DNA from: Branchiostoma floridae
Lineage: Eukaryota > Chordata > Leptocardii > Amphioxiformes > Branchiostomatidae
Assembly (NCBI RefSeq): GCF_000003815.2
Contig: NC_049990.1
Coordinates: 17,576,029-17,640,028, forward strand
Direction: 5' to 3'
DNA: 64,000 bases
This document shows positions 37,080 through 48,799 of this stretch, piece after piece. The notes beneath the pieces are model-generated. The model did not search any database, had not been told where the DNA came from, and saw nothing but the letters and a program-made list of their open reading frames with translations. Position 1 is the stretch's first letter, and every line of letters starts with the position of its first letter. Both the position numbers and the translations under genes were made by a program.

Positions 37080-38130
37080 TAGAAACAGCCAAGTCTTAAT
37101 AGGATTAACACTTCAAAACATTTACTAAGGTCTTTGTTCACCTTTAAAACATCAATAATAACAAGTGATAGTTAACGTTATCACAAACGTAAACCATAGT
37201 GGACCCTCCGACATCTTGGACCCTCAATCTTGTTCAAATAAGCTTACATTGTGACTTCTACATCATAAAAATTACCATACTATATATTGGTGTAAATAAA
37301 ATCTTATATCAGCACTGCCATAAAGGAATAGAATAAGGAAACAAACAAGGATACATTAATCTGTAAACGATGAAATGAATATAGCCTTTTAAAGGAACTG
37401 ACACGTAATCGTAGTACGCAAAATCATTAAAATAAAGGAGCTTATATCAAGCTTAATATTGATATTTACAACTTATTTACAGATCTTAAATAAGTGATTA
37501 GTCTTTAAGATAACTTTAAGACAACTTAAATCACATCATTTACGAAACTTTACATAGCTTGAAGGTAGTGTAATCATTCGGAATTAAGTCTACTTTAGGT
37601 GCTTAAATGTTGCTTAAATGTGTTCCACTAAGTGTGCTTTACGGACGCACGTAATTACGGCTTCAACATAATATGTAGGTAACTTAAAGAATGCCAATAT
37701 GACACATTTAAGCACACTTTAATAGAGCTTAAAGAGCGGTTAACATACAGTGATTCCGTTAACGGTGCCATAATATTTTACCGAGAGGAACATCCTGTCA
37801 ATAGTGGCATGGCATATTTTTTCCCTCTTAAATAAGGTCATGTTGATTTGATTGTATATGGAGAACAGCCCATCTCACCGGGCGTTAGTTTTCGCCCGTT
37901 TAAAAAATACCATATTGTGAATCGTACAAATTAACTGTTCAGTTCAGTTCAACTGTTAATGTGTTAAATACATACTGAAAATTCATAAACAGAATCGAAA
38001 AATGGATACTTAAGGCGAAGAGTGCTAGAGTTGATTGAAAGTGTTTTCATAAGAAAAGCATTTTCCACCTCCTTGTCAGTTTTAACTTTTCCCGAGGAAA
38101 TCATTTATATGATGGAATCAACAGGTGTCT
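37080..38130. other. Upstream of zinc-finger gene, nothing recognised
   Basis: AT-rich, no open frame of note. It should contain the promoter of the zinc-finger gene, but no clear core element was seen. Confidence 0.35.
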
Positions 38131-38136
38131 TAAGCT

Positions 38137-38501
38137 AAGGGCACAACCCGCCGTACGTGCAATTTGTCCGTACGTTTTATTTGGGGGAGGCCACGTCCAC
38201 GTATTTCTGAAAACGTTCAGGCTGCACGGGGCAGGCGCGTCGCTCGTACTGGCACGTACGGGAGGCGAATCCGCAGCCGGATGGCACACAAAGTTTTGCC
38301 TGCACGTAAAGTTTTACGGCGTGTCTATGTAATACTATGTACATACAAAGTTCTACGGAGTGTCTGCGTGCTCTAAAATCCATTGGATTCCCTATGATTT
38401 CGTACGGAGGCGGTATTTACCACTTACAGATCCCCCAAAAAATTGCCCACGTTTTGGCACGTAGACAGCACGTATTTGCACGTACGGCGGGTTGTGCCCT
38501 T
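38137..38501. mobile_element. 365-bp MITE with perfect 26-bp terminal inverted repeats
   Basis: AAGGGCACAACCCGCCGTAC and the following GTGCAA at 38137-38162 are exactly inverted at 38476-38501. The interior is rich in CGTACG and GCACGT words. A clear target duplication was not found. It lies just past the stop of the PAN/lectin gene. Confidence 0.9.
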
Positions 38502-38525
38502 GGCTTTTGAGGGACATCCCGTGAA

Positions 38526-41500
38526 TTAGATGTACAGTGAACTATGGAAATTATAACTATTCCCTCTCAATCGTCTCCACAAAAATTTACTCCGTGATTC
38601 TTTTTTCTTGATGTACTGTTTATTTCCGTAGTTGACACAGCCAGAGCAGTTATGGTGGTCAGTCGTTCCACCGCACCAGTTTCCATCGTCAGGATCACAT
38701 TCAGCAGGGTTACCGTCTTCTGAAGGATAACCCTGGCCGCAACCCCGGTCGTCTACCTCGCCACTTCTTTTTCGGACAGCCTCGCAAGCAACTTTTGCCA
38801 CGGATGCCTGAAATTGATATGTTTATTGCATCTCAAGCACAAGACGTAACGGCGAAAATGAAAAAAAAACACCAATGTAAGTCATCAAGGTATAATCATA
38901 ACACATACCTATTTCACAAACGAACCTCTTAGTGCGGCTGCACGAGTCATCATTCCAGACGTGCTTCAACGTTAACAGACGTGCGTCACCAACTTCGGCG
39001 CAGTCTTCACCGCCATTATAGTTGTTCGGCTCACCCGGCACCCAGTTGGTATAGCCGGATGATGCCAATGTTTGGCCGTCCGCAAATACCCATTGACCTT
39101 CAGTGTCGGCGTCAGTCAACCCAATCCAGCGTTTGTAGTTTCCTCCCAGCTCGTGGATGAAAGAGTTGGTCGCGCTGTTCTTCGGCATGGCCAACAACCC
39201 TCCGTCTGCAGCGCACCGCTGACTAGCATAATAGTACGTCTTCTTCTCAGCAAAGTATTTGTAACAGACTCCATTAAAACTGACGTAGTCTGCTATTGGA
39301 CACACTGTATATGCTGGAGATGCCGTAGGAAAAAGAAACAAGGTTAGCTAACTGCATGGCTAGTGAATGTTTTATTCAGCAATACATTTAAGAGTTTGAA
39401 TGATGACAATTACATTGTTAATTGTTGACTTTTGTTATAGGGTTTTATTCTGTAGACCGATTATACAACCTCTGCGCAGTCAGGGGCTGAATTGCGAGGA
39501 CCTTACAATAGGCGGGGGCTAAATTGCAAGGGTCTGGAGCGAGCTGCCATTCGGCGCCACTCAAACGATTGGATTGTCACCATTCGGACCTGCGTAAGTT
39601 AGTCAAAGGTGTACATGAGAAGGCATAGATTATGCAGATGTGACCGTCATTTGCATTATCAGAATATGTCATGGAGATATGAGGTCTCAGAACTCTTCTT
39701 TACATTCCGAGAATAGTTTCATCAGGTTGGTAGAATATAGGATATAGCAGAAGTCTTTTTACACAACCAGTAAGTACTTACCTAGCTTACGTTTCGATGT
39801 CTCTCAGACACCTTCGTCAGAGCTTCTTACTGGAGTTCTGCTTCTCATCGCTATATGTAGCCGATGTAGGTGGCACTTATTCGGTGAAAACACCAATCCC
39901 ATACGATGTATATCAGTTGTATATCGGTGAAACAGGAAGGACGTTTGGGACGAGATTAGAAGAACACAAGGAAGAAGCCAACAACTTAGATGCCATCAGA
40001 TACACAAGATCTCAGAAAAGACATGCGCAAATAGAAGAAAAGAAGTCGGCAGTTACAGATCATATCGCCAGGAACAATTGCATAATTGACTGGGAGGGGG
40101 TCAAGGTCATTGACAGCGATGACAACAGGCGGTCACGGTGGATTAAGGAGGCGACCTGGGGGGGTTACAAGCTTAGCCACGTTTGGGATTATTTTCTCAC
40201 TGCAAAAGCGCCACCTACATCGGCTACATATAGCGGTGTGAAGCAGAACTCCAGTAAGAAGCTCTGACGAAGTTGTCTGAGAGATATCGAAACGTAAGCT
40301 ATGTAAGTACTTACTTGTTGTGTAAAAAGATTTCTCCTATATCCATTCTTCTTTACATTGGTGTAGCTAAGGACGCTAGTATATAGCGTTCATGGGGTTG
40401 ACAAGACGAAATTTTGTTAGTGATGACATCGCACCACTGTTGCATTATCGCAAATCCCTATCACAATATTGCACACATATCTACCTTTATGGTACATATT
40501 TGTTTTTGTTTATTCAATTTACAGATTTTAAGTCATTTTTGATGCCACAAGACGTACTGTTTACCTTCAGATTTCCTCTGGTAGTAATTTCGGTGAGGCC
40601 ACATTCCCCACTCAGAACCAGGAGATGCCGCCGTGTCCTTGTCATTTCTACGGAGCCAACACCGTGCACTGCCGCCCTCTGGCGATCCCGCGGGGCGATG
40701 GTTGAAGGACCGGCATAGCGGGTTGACGCCGTCGTATCTGTGGTAACCTTGCAGACAGCGGCGGGCACACTCGTCTGCGTCTATGTTGTTGAACGCTGCT
40801 ATATTATCAGGAAGATCACCGAAGAAGTGGCCTTCCTCCTTAGTGAAGAGATCCTCGCACGATGCAGTTGCTAAAGCAGAAATATAATATTATTATTAGC
40901 AAAGCATATTGGTACCAACAAACCTTCACACGACGTATGACCAGACCCCAATGACATGATTTGAGATTGTACAATTTTATAACGTGTACGTGTACGCTTT
41001 CACAGTTACATCTAAATATACCCTTTTATTTAAGCAAATTAATAATAGGCAGGCTGACCATAGGTATCGGTAGTGTCCACAGCAGGCTGACCATTGGTGT
41101 AGGCAGTGTCCGCAGCAAGTTGACCATTGGTGTAGGGAGTGCCCACAGCAGGCTGACCGTAGGTAGTGTCCACAGCAGGCTGACCATGGGTGTGGGTAGT
41201 ATCCAAAGCAGGCTGACCATGGGTGTAGGTAGTGTTCACAGCAGGCTGACCATGGGTGTAGGTAGTGTCCACAGCAGGCTGACCATGGGTGTAGGTAGTG
41301 TTCACAGCAGGCTGACCATGGGTGTAGGTAGTGTCCACAGCAGGCTGACCAGCGTTGGATGTATTGTAAACAGCCTCCATCGTCTGTAGGAGACATTCTA
41401 GTTTATATAGCTCATACATTGAACAGAACTGTAAATACGAATGTAACGTCGTCTTATTGGGTCAGAAACATTCGGGAACTGGTTTCCACCCATACGCAAC

Positions 41501-44500
41501 GACATAAGCAACAGAAACGCTAGAAATAAGAATCTTTTGGTCACAATTCAGACGGCGCGTGCCCCCTTGTCCCAGGTCAAAATAAGATTATTGTACTCAA
41601 GTTTTACTTATTATCCCTTTCTTATCAAACTTGTCCGAGGGGATTTTGTGTAATCATTTAATGTTTTTAACAATGGTGCATTTTTAAAGAAAAATAGAAA
41701 AAGATAGTCGTGTCTGATGTCTTCGGCCCCAAGAAACATTGTTATCCTAATTCTAAACAAAATCCCCTCGGATAAAAATGATAAGTATGAGGTAAGCTTT
41801 CATCCTTTAGAATATCATGAGTGGAGGTCTTGTTTCCAGCTGGGCGTAGACCCTTAAAATAAACATTACTTTTTAAACCAAAATGTGTATTTCTAACCCA
41901 AAATCCGGGAGGTAGAAATACAAAATCACAAGTATTCAATGTGTTTCAAGTAGTGTTTTGAATGTGTGAAGTTTCATCGTAGTGCGACCGAGCAATCAAA
42001 AGTTACATTCATATGTATAGAATACCATTTCACTACAAGTCTGGGCCGCCTTAAGGCTACCGAGCAAAGGCAACTCGATAGAAGAACAGTCCTATTCCTT
42101 ACATGGCCAACCTTCTGAATGGACTCTAGCCATATATTGAACATGTTAGCTGTTGTAAGCTATTTGTGGCCACTCATTGTGCATGTGAAACCTTCCTCAT
42201 CGGTTTAACGTTAAACCTATCTGTTTTAAGATAGTTTCTAATGTTGATTTTAAGAATACAAATTTTGTTATAAGTGCGCCGTAATTTCATTAAAGCTGTT
42301 ATTTGCCTAAGAGAATGGTTTTAATTATTGTAAAAGTATTCAGCCTATGGCTAGCTGCTATATACTTTTTGTCTGATCATATTGATGGAATAAATCATTC
42401 ATTCATTCATTCATTCATTCATTCATTCATTCATTCATTCATAACATGATGTGCAATTAGCAATGCCCAACTAAACGTGTTTACAAGACACAAAGACATA
42501 CATCAAGGCTACATCCCGAAACGGAATGAAGACCGTTTTCTTACCTGCTTTGGAACGTCTCGAACATTGTTGTGGAAATAAACCCAGGTTCCAAAAACAA
42601 TCAATGCCACCAACAAGGTAGTTACTATCACGGCAACGCCAATCCTTTTATAAGTCAACTCTGAAAATACATACGATATTCAAACGTCAAGGTATTGGTG
42701 TTAATAGCCCATGTATCTAGCTAAATGCACTAGGCCACAGCAAGTAAATTTTACGGATGACTTTAGCACGCTCATTAATTTTTGCCTGATTTCAGAAAAA
42801 AACAAGATTTTTTTCCTCTTCGGGGATGGTCAGATAGACCAAAATGGGCAAAATACTGTGTTGTAGGCTAGTAATTGCCTTCGCCAGACTGGCAAAAGGT
42901 TAACCCTATCCAGACTGGGCTTTTTGGGCCTTCCCTGACCTGGGGGGGGGGGGGGGCTCATTCAACCCCCCTTCGTATTTTCAAAACGGCTTACTGTACG
43001 ATCACAAAATTTGCAGGGGGGGGGGTTGTACTCATCAAGTTTTATAATTCCTGAAATTTTTATATCATTATGACGAAATATGACGTAATTATGACGTCAT
43101 TAATTGATATTTTTGACTAAAACGGGGAATTCCCATCATACCTAGATATCTCACTCAAAAAGTTACCAATAATGGTTTCTTATTAATATTTGAGTGTTAT
43201 TAGACTTATGTTGTCAAAAGCCGACGTCAAAATGACGTCATAGAATGACGTCATCTGTAGTTTAGCTATACGCCATCTTGGATTATCAACCTTAAATTTG
43301 TCAAGATACATTTTTTTCAACATATAACGCTAAAACCCCATGGAAATGGATTAAAAACGTTCACATGAATGTTTTCTGTAAGAAAATACCACGTAGTGAT
43401 GAAATCTGAGTGAAAATAAGCTTGTTATACTTTGGATCATGATATTGTCGGCCATCTTGGATTTTGACCAATTACGTCATCTCATTAGCATAATTTATGA
43501 ATATTTAATTATAAATATTCAACTAAGATGTGTTAGATATTAAAGATATATGAAAATAAGTTTAGTTTAGAAAGAAAATCTTAAAATCCCATTGTTTAAA
43601 CCAAAATTAGTGATTTTTGTAAAATTTGGCTTTCAGAAACCCGTTGGCATGGCAACACGACAAATCATAAACTTACCCAATTTGTTTTAAATTGTTGCCA
43701 ATAATATTTTAGGAAAACTCACCAAGTTTGGTTGTTCTAGCACAAGCCGTTTGGGAGATATAGGAGGTCAAAGTTGGCGCAGGCACTTTTAGCCGTGTGT
43801 CTTTGTTACAGCAAAAACTTTGTTAACAATTTTTTTTTTTTTGTAATTTAGCATGAAATGCCATGTATGCTTTTTTTAGATTACTTCAACTTAACCTAAC
43901 AATTATAATAAGAAAAACTTACGGCAACGTGCTTGTTCCATTACGTTTGGCTGGTACATCGGATTCCTCTTCAGGCCGTCTCGCTTGGAGCTCGGATCTG
44001 TAGTCGGCATATTTCCGTCTTGAGGTACACCAGTGTTATCATTTTCAGGAGCCACATTGTCAGCATCATGTTTAGTGGAGTTGCATGCTGACGTGTACGA
44101 TGGGTTTGGGACTATATATGCGACAGCATATGGCATATAAGTATCCAAATATTCATTATCGTCAGTGACATCGACTGGCTCTTGAATCTCATCTTCAATG
44201 TCGTTTTCGGGGATTACGCTTGTGCCATAATCATCGTTATTCGTTGTTGTAGTTGTATTTCTTTCTGCATATAGTTTATTGCTGGAATTGCAACTACGCG
44301 TATTTCTTTCATATTCAGAATCAGGTTGCTCCAAGGCTTTTGTTAGACATGTCGGGTCATTTTCCGATGGACTGCATGATGTTGGTTCGTACATCGGATT
44401 GGGCAGCACGTTGGAAAAAGCATATGGCTCTAAATCTTTCTGTATTCCTGGACTTGAAGTCACTTGCGTCAAACCAACTTCTGAGACATCGTTTGTGTCG

Positions 44501-44541
44501 ATCGTTGGGCCATGGTCGGGGGTGATGTTGTCTTCAGCCAT
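38526..44541 (-). CDS. Type II receptor: NPxY tail, TM, repeat stalk, PAN, C-type lectin
   Basis: Minus-strand exons: 44541-43923 (tail), 42660-42545 (TM), 41383-41059 (stalk, 3' end uncertain), 40870-40565 (PAN), 39313-38909 (lectin), and about 38808-38526 (C-terminal, uncertain). The first phases are 1,0,1,1, giving one frame. The tail from MAEDNITPDHG holds a duplicated tyrosine block (EPYAFSNVLPNPMYEP, MPYAVAYIVPNPSYTS) and a third NPMYQP: three NPxY motifs. The helix is IGVAVIVTTLLVALIVFG. The PAN exon has SCEDL, ECARRCLQG, CRSFNHR and CWLRRND. The lectin domain keeps WIGL, EPN and VWND, the calcium/mannose-type signature. The last exon (ECDPDDGNWCGGTT) is coding-like, but its best acceptor is phase 0 and does not join the phase-1 lectin exon; a missed small exon or an acceptor 16 bases inside would fix this. 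Role inferred: surface carbohydrate receptor. A Penelope-like element lies between the PAN and lectin exons. Confidence 0.75.
39700..40345 (+). mobile_element. Penelope-like element with GIY-YIG endonuclease fragment
   Basis: Inverted repeats of about 150 bp (39705-39880 and 40200-40345) flank a frame at 39797-40267 reading YQLYIGETGRTFGTRLEEHK, then SAVTDHIARNNCIIDWEGVK and RWIKEATWGGYKLSH. This is the C-terminal GIY-YIG nuclease of Penelope-like retroelements. The reverse transcriptase is missing, so the copy cannot move on its own. Copies at 10690-11035 and 44590-44880 share the inverted repeats but lack the ORF. It sits in an intron of the PAN/lectin gene. Confidence 0.85.
41050..41370 (-). 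repeat. 33-nt coding repeat in the stalk exon
   Basis: The minus strand encodes about nine units of GQPAVDTTYTH, the middle ones nearly identical at DNA level, with one unit shortened by three residues. It follows the TM exon in phase 0 (TMEAVYNTSNAGQPAV), so it is an extracellular Thr-rich stalk, a likely O-glycosylation target. The frame meets TAA at 41039-41041, with AATAAA on the minus strand soon after. Confidence 0.85.
42120..42440 (+). mobile_element. LINE 3' end with (ATTC)n tail
   Basis: A non-coding stretch ends GATGGAATAAATC followed by about thirteen ATTC units (42383-42441). A short-unit tail after AATAAA is the usual 3' end of L2/CR1-type LINEs. The 5' limit is not defined. It lies in the intron between the TM and stalk exons. 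Confidence 0.55.
42899..43795. mobile_element. TGACGTCA-rich MITE copy, inverted, in an intron of the PAN/lectin gene
   Basis: It starts TTAACCCTATCCAGAC, followed by GGGCTTTTTGG and a 15-base G run, which is the complement of the right end of the element at 17579-18532. Interior words (ATGACGTCATTAAT, GACGTCAAAATGACGTCA, GTTGGCATGGCAACAC, CACCAAGTTTGG) also match. The other terminal repeat is missing or diverged. Confidence 0.8.
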
Positions 44542-44589
44542 GCTTATTTGTCACTCTGTATATGTATGACATTTCACAATTCCATTTTT

Positions 44590-44880
44590 TTTCGAAAATG
44601 ATTTCATCGGGTTGGTAGAAATTAGGATATTGGAGATTTCTTTAACACAACCAAAATGTCTCTTACCTGCTCGTTTCTATGTCGACTGTCACAGTGTCAG
44701 ATATCTTTCTCAGGGCTTCTAACTCAGCCACGTTTGGGATTGTGTTCTCGCGGCAAAAGCGCGGCTACATACAGCGGCGAGAAGCAAAACTCCAGTTAGG
44801 AGCTCTGAGTATCTGAGAGACATCGAAACGTCAGCAGGAAAGAGATATTCTGGTTGTGTAAAAGAAATCCCCAATATCCT
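44590..44880. mobile_element. Second fold-back derivative of the Penelope-like element
   Basis: GATTTCATCGGGTTGGTAGA and TCTTACCTGCTCGTTTCTAT at the left are inverted at the right (CATCGAAACGTCAGCAGGAA). The centre keeps AGCCACGTTTGGGATTGTG and GCGGCTACATACAGCGG. It ends about 50 bp from the start codon of the PAN/lectin gene, that is, in its upstream region. Confidence 0.78.
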
Positions 44881-45518
44881 TCAGAATTCCCAGTTCTAAC
44901 GTGTACTCGCCATGCATTAAAATGCATAATGGTACCTAAACTTTTACTTTTAAACACATAGCATAACTATACAGTACATGCGAAATAGGAACTGTGAAGC
45001 TTTAATAAGAACTTTAGCTTAGCCCGAAATAAGTTTAAATACATAATGGACTACTCGATGCATTAAGCCAGACCAGGTGATAAAAGATTGTTAGTAGTCA
45101 GCATCAGTTAAGCTATCTACATATTCAAAAGTACTGCTTAGTAGCAAGGGGGTGCAACCAAATTTATTTTAAAAAACGCTGAATCGGAGAAATTTCGCAA
45201 TATTTTATTTTTATTTTCTATACAGTAGAATAGACTCATACCACAGTTAACCAACGTTTATCGCACTGCAGACGTTCATCGGTATGATATCTGGAGCCGT
45301 GCGTTTAGAACTATTAATGAGTTACGCCCCCGAAGAAGTTTGGCAGGGTGCATAAAAGTTCCAAATTGGAACTATATGGTTCCAGATGACTTACTGAGGG
45401 ATGACTGCAGTGTGATAGACTTCGGTTAGCTGAGGAATTAGGCCACTCTACTATATATTCGCTTCATTCTATGATTCCCTTGATTTTATCAACCACTTAC
45501 TAGTGAAATCCAAAGAAT

Positions 45519-45570
45519 ACGTTTTATCCTCCATGGTTGATTCAGTAAACCGAATTTGACTTAACATCTG
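45519..45570 (-). other. Candidate upstream exon of the PAN/lectin gene
   Basis: On the minus strand an acceptor-like GATCCCAG is followed by ACCATGG in good context, eleven codons (MEDKTYSLDFT) and a donor CTA|GTAAGT. Spliced to the acceptor just before the 44541 start it would stop at once, so it would act as an upstream short ORF, or it may belong to another transcript. Weak evidence. Confidence 0.3.
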
Positions 45571-45970
45571 GGATCGTAAAATTGAAAGGAAGAGACTATT
45601 TAGCTAAGAACTGTGACATGATATATAGAGTTCCAGCTTGTATAGTCTGCCCTTACCCAGCTGACGGCCAAGACATAAAATCAGAGATGCAGTAGGACAG
45701 ACCAAGGAGATAAAAAAAAACAACCTCACTGGACAAACAAATGGTGGTAGTAGAGCCTAAGTATTGAAAGTAGACTGAGGTAGGCCTCATACCTCCGGAT
45801 CCATGAAATATTTTTGTAGATTGTATGCAAATGACTTACATTTACGTAATTTATGTATATGGTGATGTTCATTATTGCTTAACTTGCACATGTCACAAGT
45901 ATGAATTAAAAGAATGCCTCTACGTTTCTACACAGTCATAAGCATGATTTGTTAATGCATTAGTACTTAC

Positions 45971-46033
45971 AGCAAAGCGTCTGTGGGGGCGGCTCGTAGC
46001 AGAAGTCTTCTAGGCCTTAAGAATTAGTCTCAG
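45971..46033 (-). other. Candidate 5' UTR exon on the minus strand
   Basis: A 63-bp segment has a strong acceptor (nine T then CAG) before it and a consensus donor GTAAGT after it, on the minus strand. It has in-frame stops, so it would be non-coding. It lies upstream of the PAN/lectin gene in the right direction. Confidence 0.4.
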
Positions 46034-46049
46034 CTGAAAAAAAAATGCA

Positions 46050-46990
46050 AAAATAATTCAATATTCGGATCTCAGCAGAAAGAAGTAATAAACTAGAATC
46101 TTAAAGCAGATCTTACGGTGCCATAAGATAGTATAAAAGCTGGCCAAGGAGTATAGCCGGCCAAAGGGAGTCAGACGGGAACCAGCAGTAGCACACACAC
46201 TCCTAGGGCGACCTCAGAGGAGTACTCCCGTAGGATCTGTTTGGAGATTAACTAAACCGATCAATTAAAGATATGAAAGTGCTTTAGCAAATAAAGTGTC
46301 CGATGAGAAAATTATCAATAATGAAATAAAAGATGCATAGTCTTTAGGATACCGCTCCTAGAACTTTCTTTATATAAGCTGATCCATGCATAGTTGCATC
46401 GTCAGATGAAATGCCAGGCTCGCTAATGTTTATTCATAATAACGTCTAGGTACGGTGTACTGGTACAAAACCAGATTTTCTTGTTGGACCGGTCCAGAAA
46501 AAAACGGACCTGAAAAAAATCAGTGGACCGGATGTCGGACACATTATACCGGCACTACGGCGGTGGGCATTCACTTGTTTGGGAGTTCATTAGACCTAGA
46601 AAATAACAAGAGCTAAGTAGAGAAGACTTGATTGTCGTTTTTACCAAGTTTCTACAGTCAAACTTGGTCTTAGTTAACTGAGGCAGTTAGCGTTGTTTAC
46701 GTAACGATAGGATACTCCACCAAACGGATTCGTAACTAGCGAATCATTGACCATTGCTTTGTTTTCGCAAACTATATTATTATCTATACATATATAAACG
46801 TCCTCGTGCTATTTTTAATTTTGGTTTCTGTAAATTGAAAGTATATATACTTTGATTACTCTGGTATGAGATACACAATACACACCTTTAGTCAGAAACT
46901 AGACGATCATATACTAAGACCCAAGGTATTTGAAAAACAGATGTATGGGTATCATTATTATGATAGCAGTTTAGCAAAAGGAATGGTTTC
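46050..46990. other. Intergenic, possible promoter area
   Basis: At 46130-46145 AGTATAAAAGCTGG resembles a TATA element on the plus strand, followed within 70 bp by two GGCCAA/GGCCGG words. Whether it drives the plus-strand repeat ORF at 46993 or is chance cannot be settled here. Nothing else is recognised. Confidence 0.3.
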
Positions 46991-47076
46991 AGTTGGGCGT
47001 AATCAAACAAGTGAGTGATGAAACAGACTATACTCACCGGGTAACTTTTATGGTGGTGTCTCACTATAGCTTTCTT

Positions 47077-47586
47077 TATCAGGACTCCAACAAAACTCTA
47101 GATACGACTGCGATATTTTCTCCTAGGTATCAGGACTCCAACAAAACTCTAGATACGACTGGGATATTTTCTCCTGGGTGTCAGGACTCCAACAAAACTC
47201 TAGATACGACTGAGATATTTTCTCCTGTGTATCAGAACTCCAACAAAACTCTAGATACAACTGCGATATTTTCTCCTGGGTATCAGGACTCCAACAAAAC
47301 TCTAGATACGACTGAGATATTTTCTCCTGGGTATCAGGACTCCAACAGAACTCTTGATACGACTGCGATATCTTCTCCTGTGTATCAGAACTCCAACAAA
47401 GCTCTAGATACGACTGCGATATTTTCTCCTGGGTATCAGGACTCCAACAAAACTCTAGATACGACTGAGATATTTTCTCCTGGGTATCAGGACTCCAACA
47501 AAACTCTTGATACGACTGCGATATTTTCTCCTGGGCATCAGGACCCCAACAAAACTCTAGATACGACTGCGATATTTTCTCCTGGG
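47077..47586 (+). repeat. 51-bp minisatellite, ten copies, open on the plus strand
   Basis: Ten units of a 17-residue reading YQDSNKTLDTTAIFSPG follow without a stop, in an open frame 46993-47625. Each unit carries a potential N-glycosylation site (N-K-T in most). Differences between units are mostly at two positions (A/G/E and G/V/R). The opposite strand has no long open frame. It could be a stalk exon of a further membrane protein, like the repeat stalk at 41050-41370, but no TM, tail or other exon was found nearby, so coding status is open. Confidence 0.8.
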
Positions 47587-48400
47587 CAAACAGAATTATT
47601 TTGTTTCGTTCCCAGTGTCAGTTGAGTGAAATGAATTATTCAAGACTTAGGACGAACCATTTCGCGGAAGCACAACATCGACCATACATAGATGCCAACA
47701 TTTATGATCTCTTGTTGGTATATATGGAATCGACTGGATAAAGTTATTGTCTTAACAAATGTGTACTTAATTACCAGGCGTTTTTATTGTGTCTCATGAA
47801 ATGTATATATGATGTATACACGCCCTTTATATTCACTACACCGTAATAAACTTGCCCGACCATTTTTTATCAACATCAGACAGATGATACACCGGGTTCA
47901 TGAATAGTTATCATACCACCGCGTTACGTAAGGTAAAGTCTACATGCCGTTGTGATTTCAAACATTGACTAAAATATTTGGATACTTCTCGGCCATTTTC
48001 CAATGTACAATGTAAAAACTAAAGGTTTGATGATCAGTATCTGAACTTGTTAGTTGACCCTTAGTAAGTACGGATATGTGCAATACTAATATTGCACGCC
48101 TTGTCTCAAAGCACCTACGTTTCGAACAATTAGTCTACTCGTGCCAAAAACGCAAGTGCGAAATGCCATCGAACTCTTACATAGGAAAAAAAGATAGACT
48201 TATCACAAGATTGCTTCTCATATTCATATACTATTCGCTAGAAAAAGAAGGTGGGTTGTTATCATGGAAGCTCAATGCTAAACCTTCTTCCAACACAGAG
48301 GTAATCATCATCATCGGTCGACGTGATCACACATGTTCGCACATGTTTACACACGACGGGGTTATACCGCCCCTACGGGGTGACATACCCTTTCGTTGGC

Positions 48401-48797
48401 TAAGGCCTAGGGAAAAAATGTTGTGTTTCATGTTTCCCTACCTTCCCTAGAAAAACCTGCCGACCCTAGACTTTTTTTGGGGTGGGCAGTAAGCTTACAT
48501 ATAAGCTTCCAGTTAGAATTTTTATTCAGCCTGCTTCCTATTGAAGTAAAAACAGTCTGCTTGTCCTATCTAATGAAGGATTAATGTATCTATTGTGCAC
48601 AAAATCAAAGTTTGACATTGAAAGACAAGTGTCCTCATACATTTCAGTCTCCTTTGTTCAACTGTATTGTAATATGTATCACTAGATTTTTGGCTAGCCT
48701 AAAAAAAATTACAAAAAAAAAAGATATCCCCTACCTACCGACCCTAATTTTTTTAGGACTGAAACAGGAAACACAACATTTTTTTCCTAGGCCTAAT
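48401..48797. mobile_element. MITE with about 35-bp terminal inverted repeats
   Basis: AGGCCTAGGGAAAAAATGTT followed by GTGTTTCATGTTT at the left is inverted at the right (AAACAGGAAACACAACA, then CCTAGGCCT at 48787-48795). Inside, CCGACCCTA occurs near both ends. No ORF of note. Confidence 0.75.
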
Positions 48798-48799
48798 TA

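Noticed and set aside
46130-46145. TATA box as firm promoter call
   Set aside because: No transcript start or downstream gene can be tied to it; kept only as a remark.
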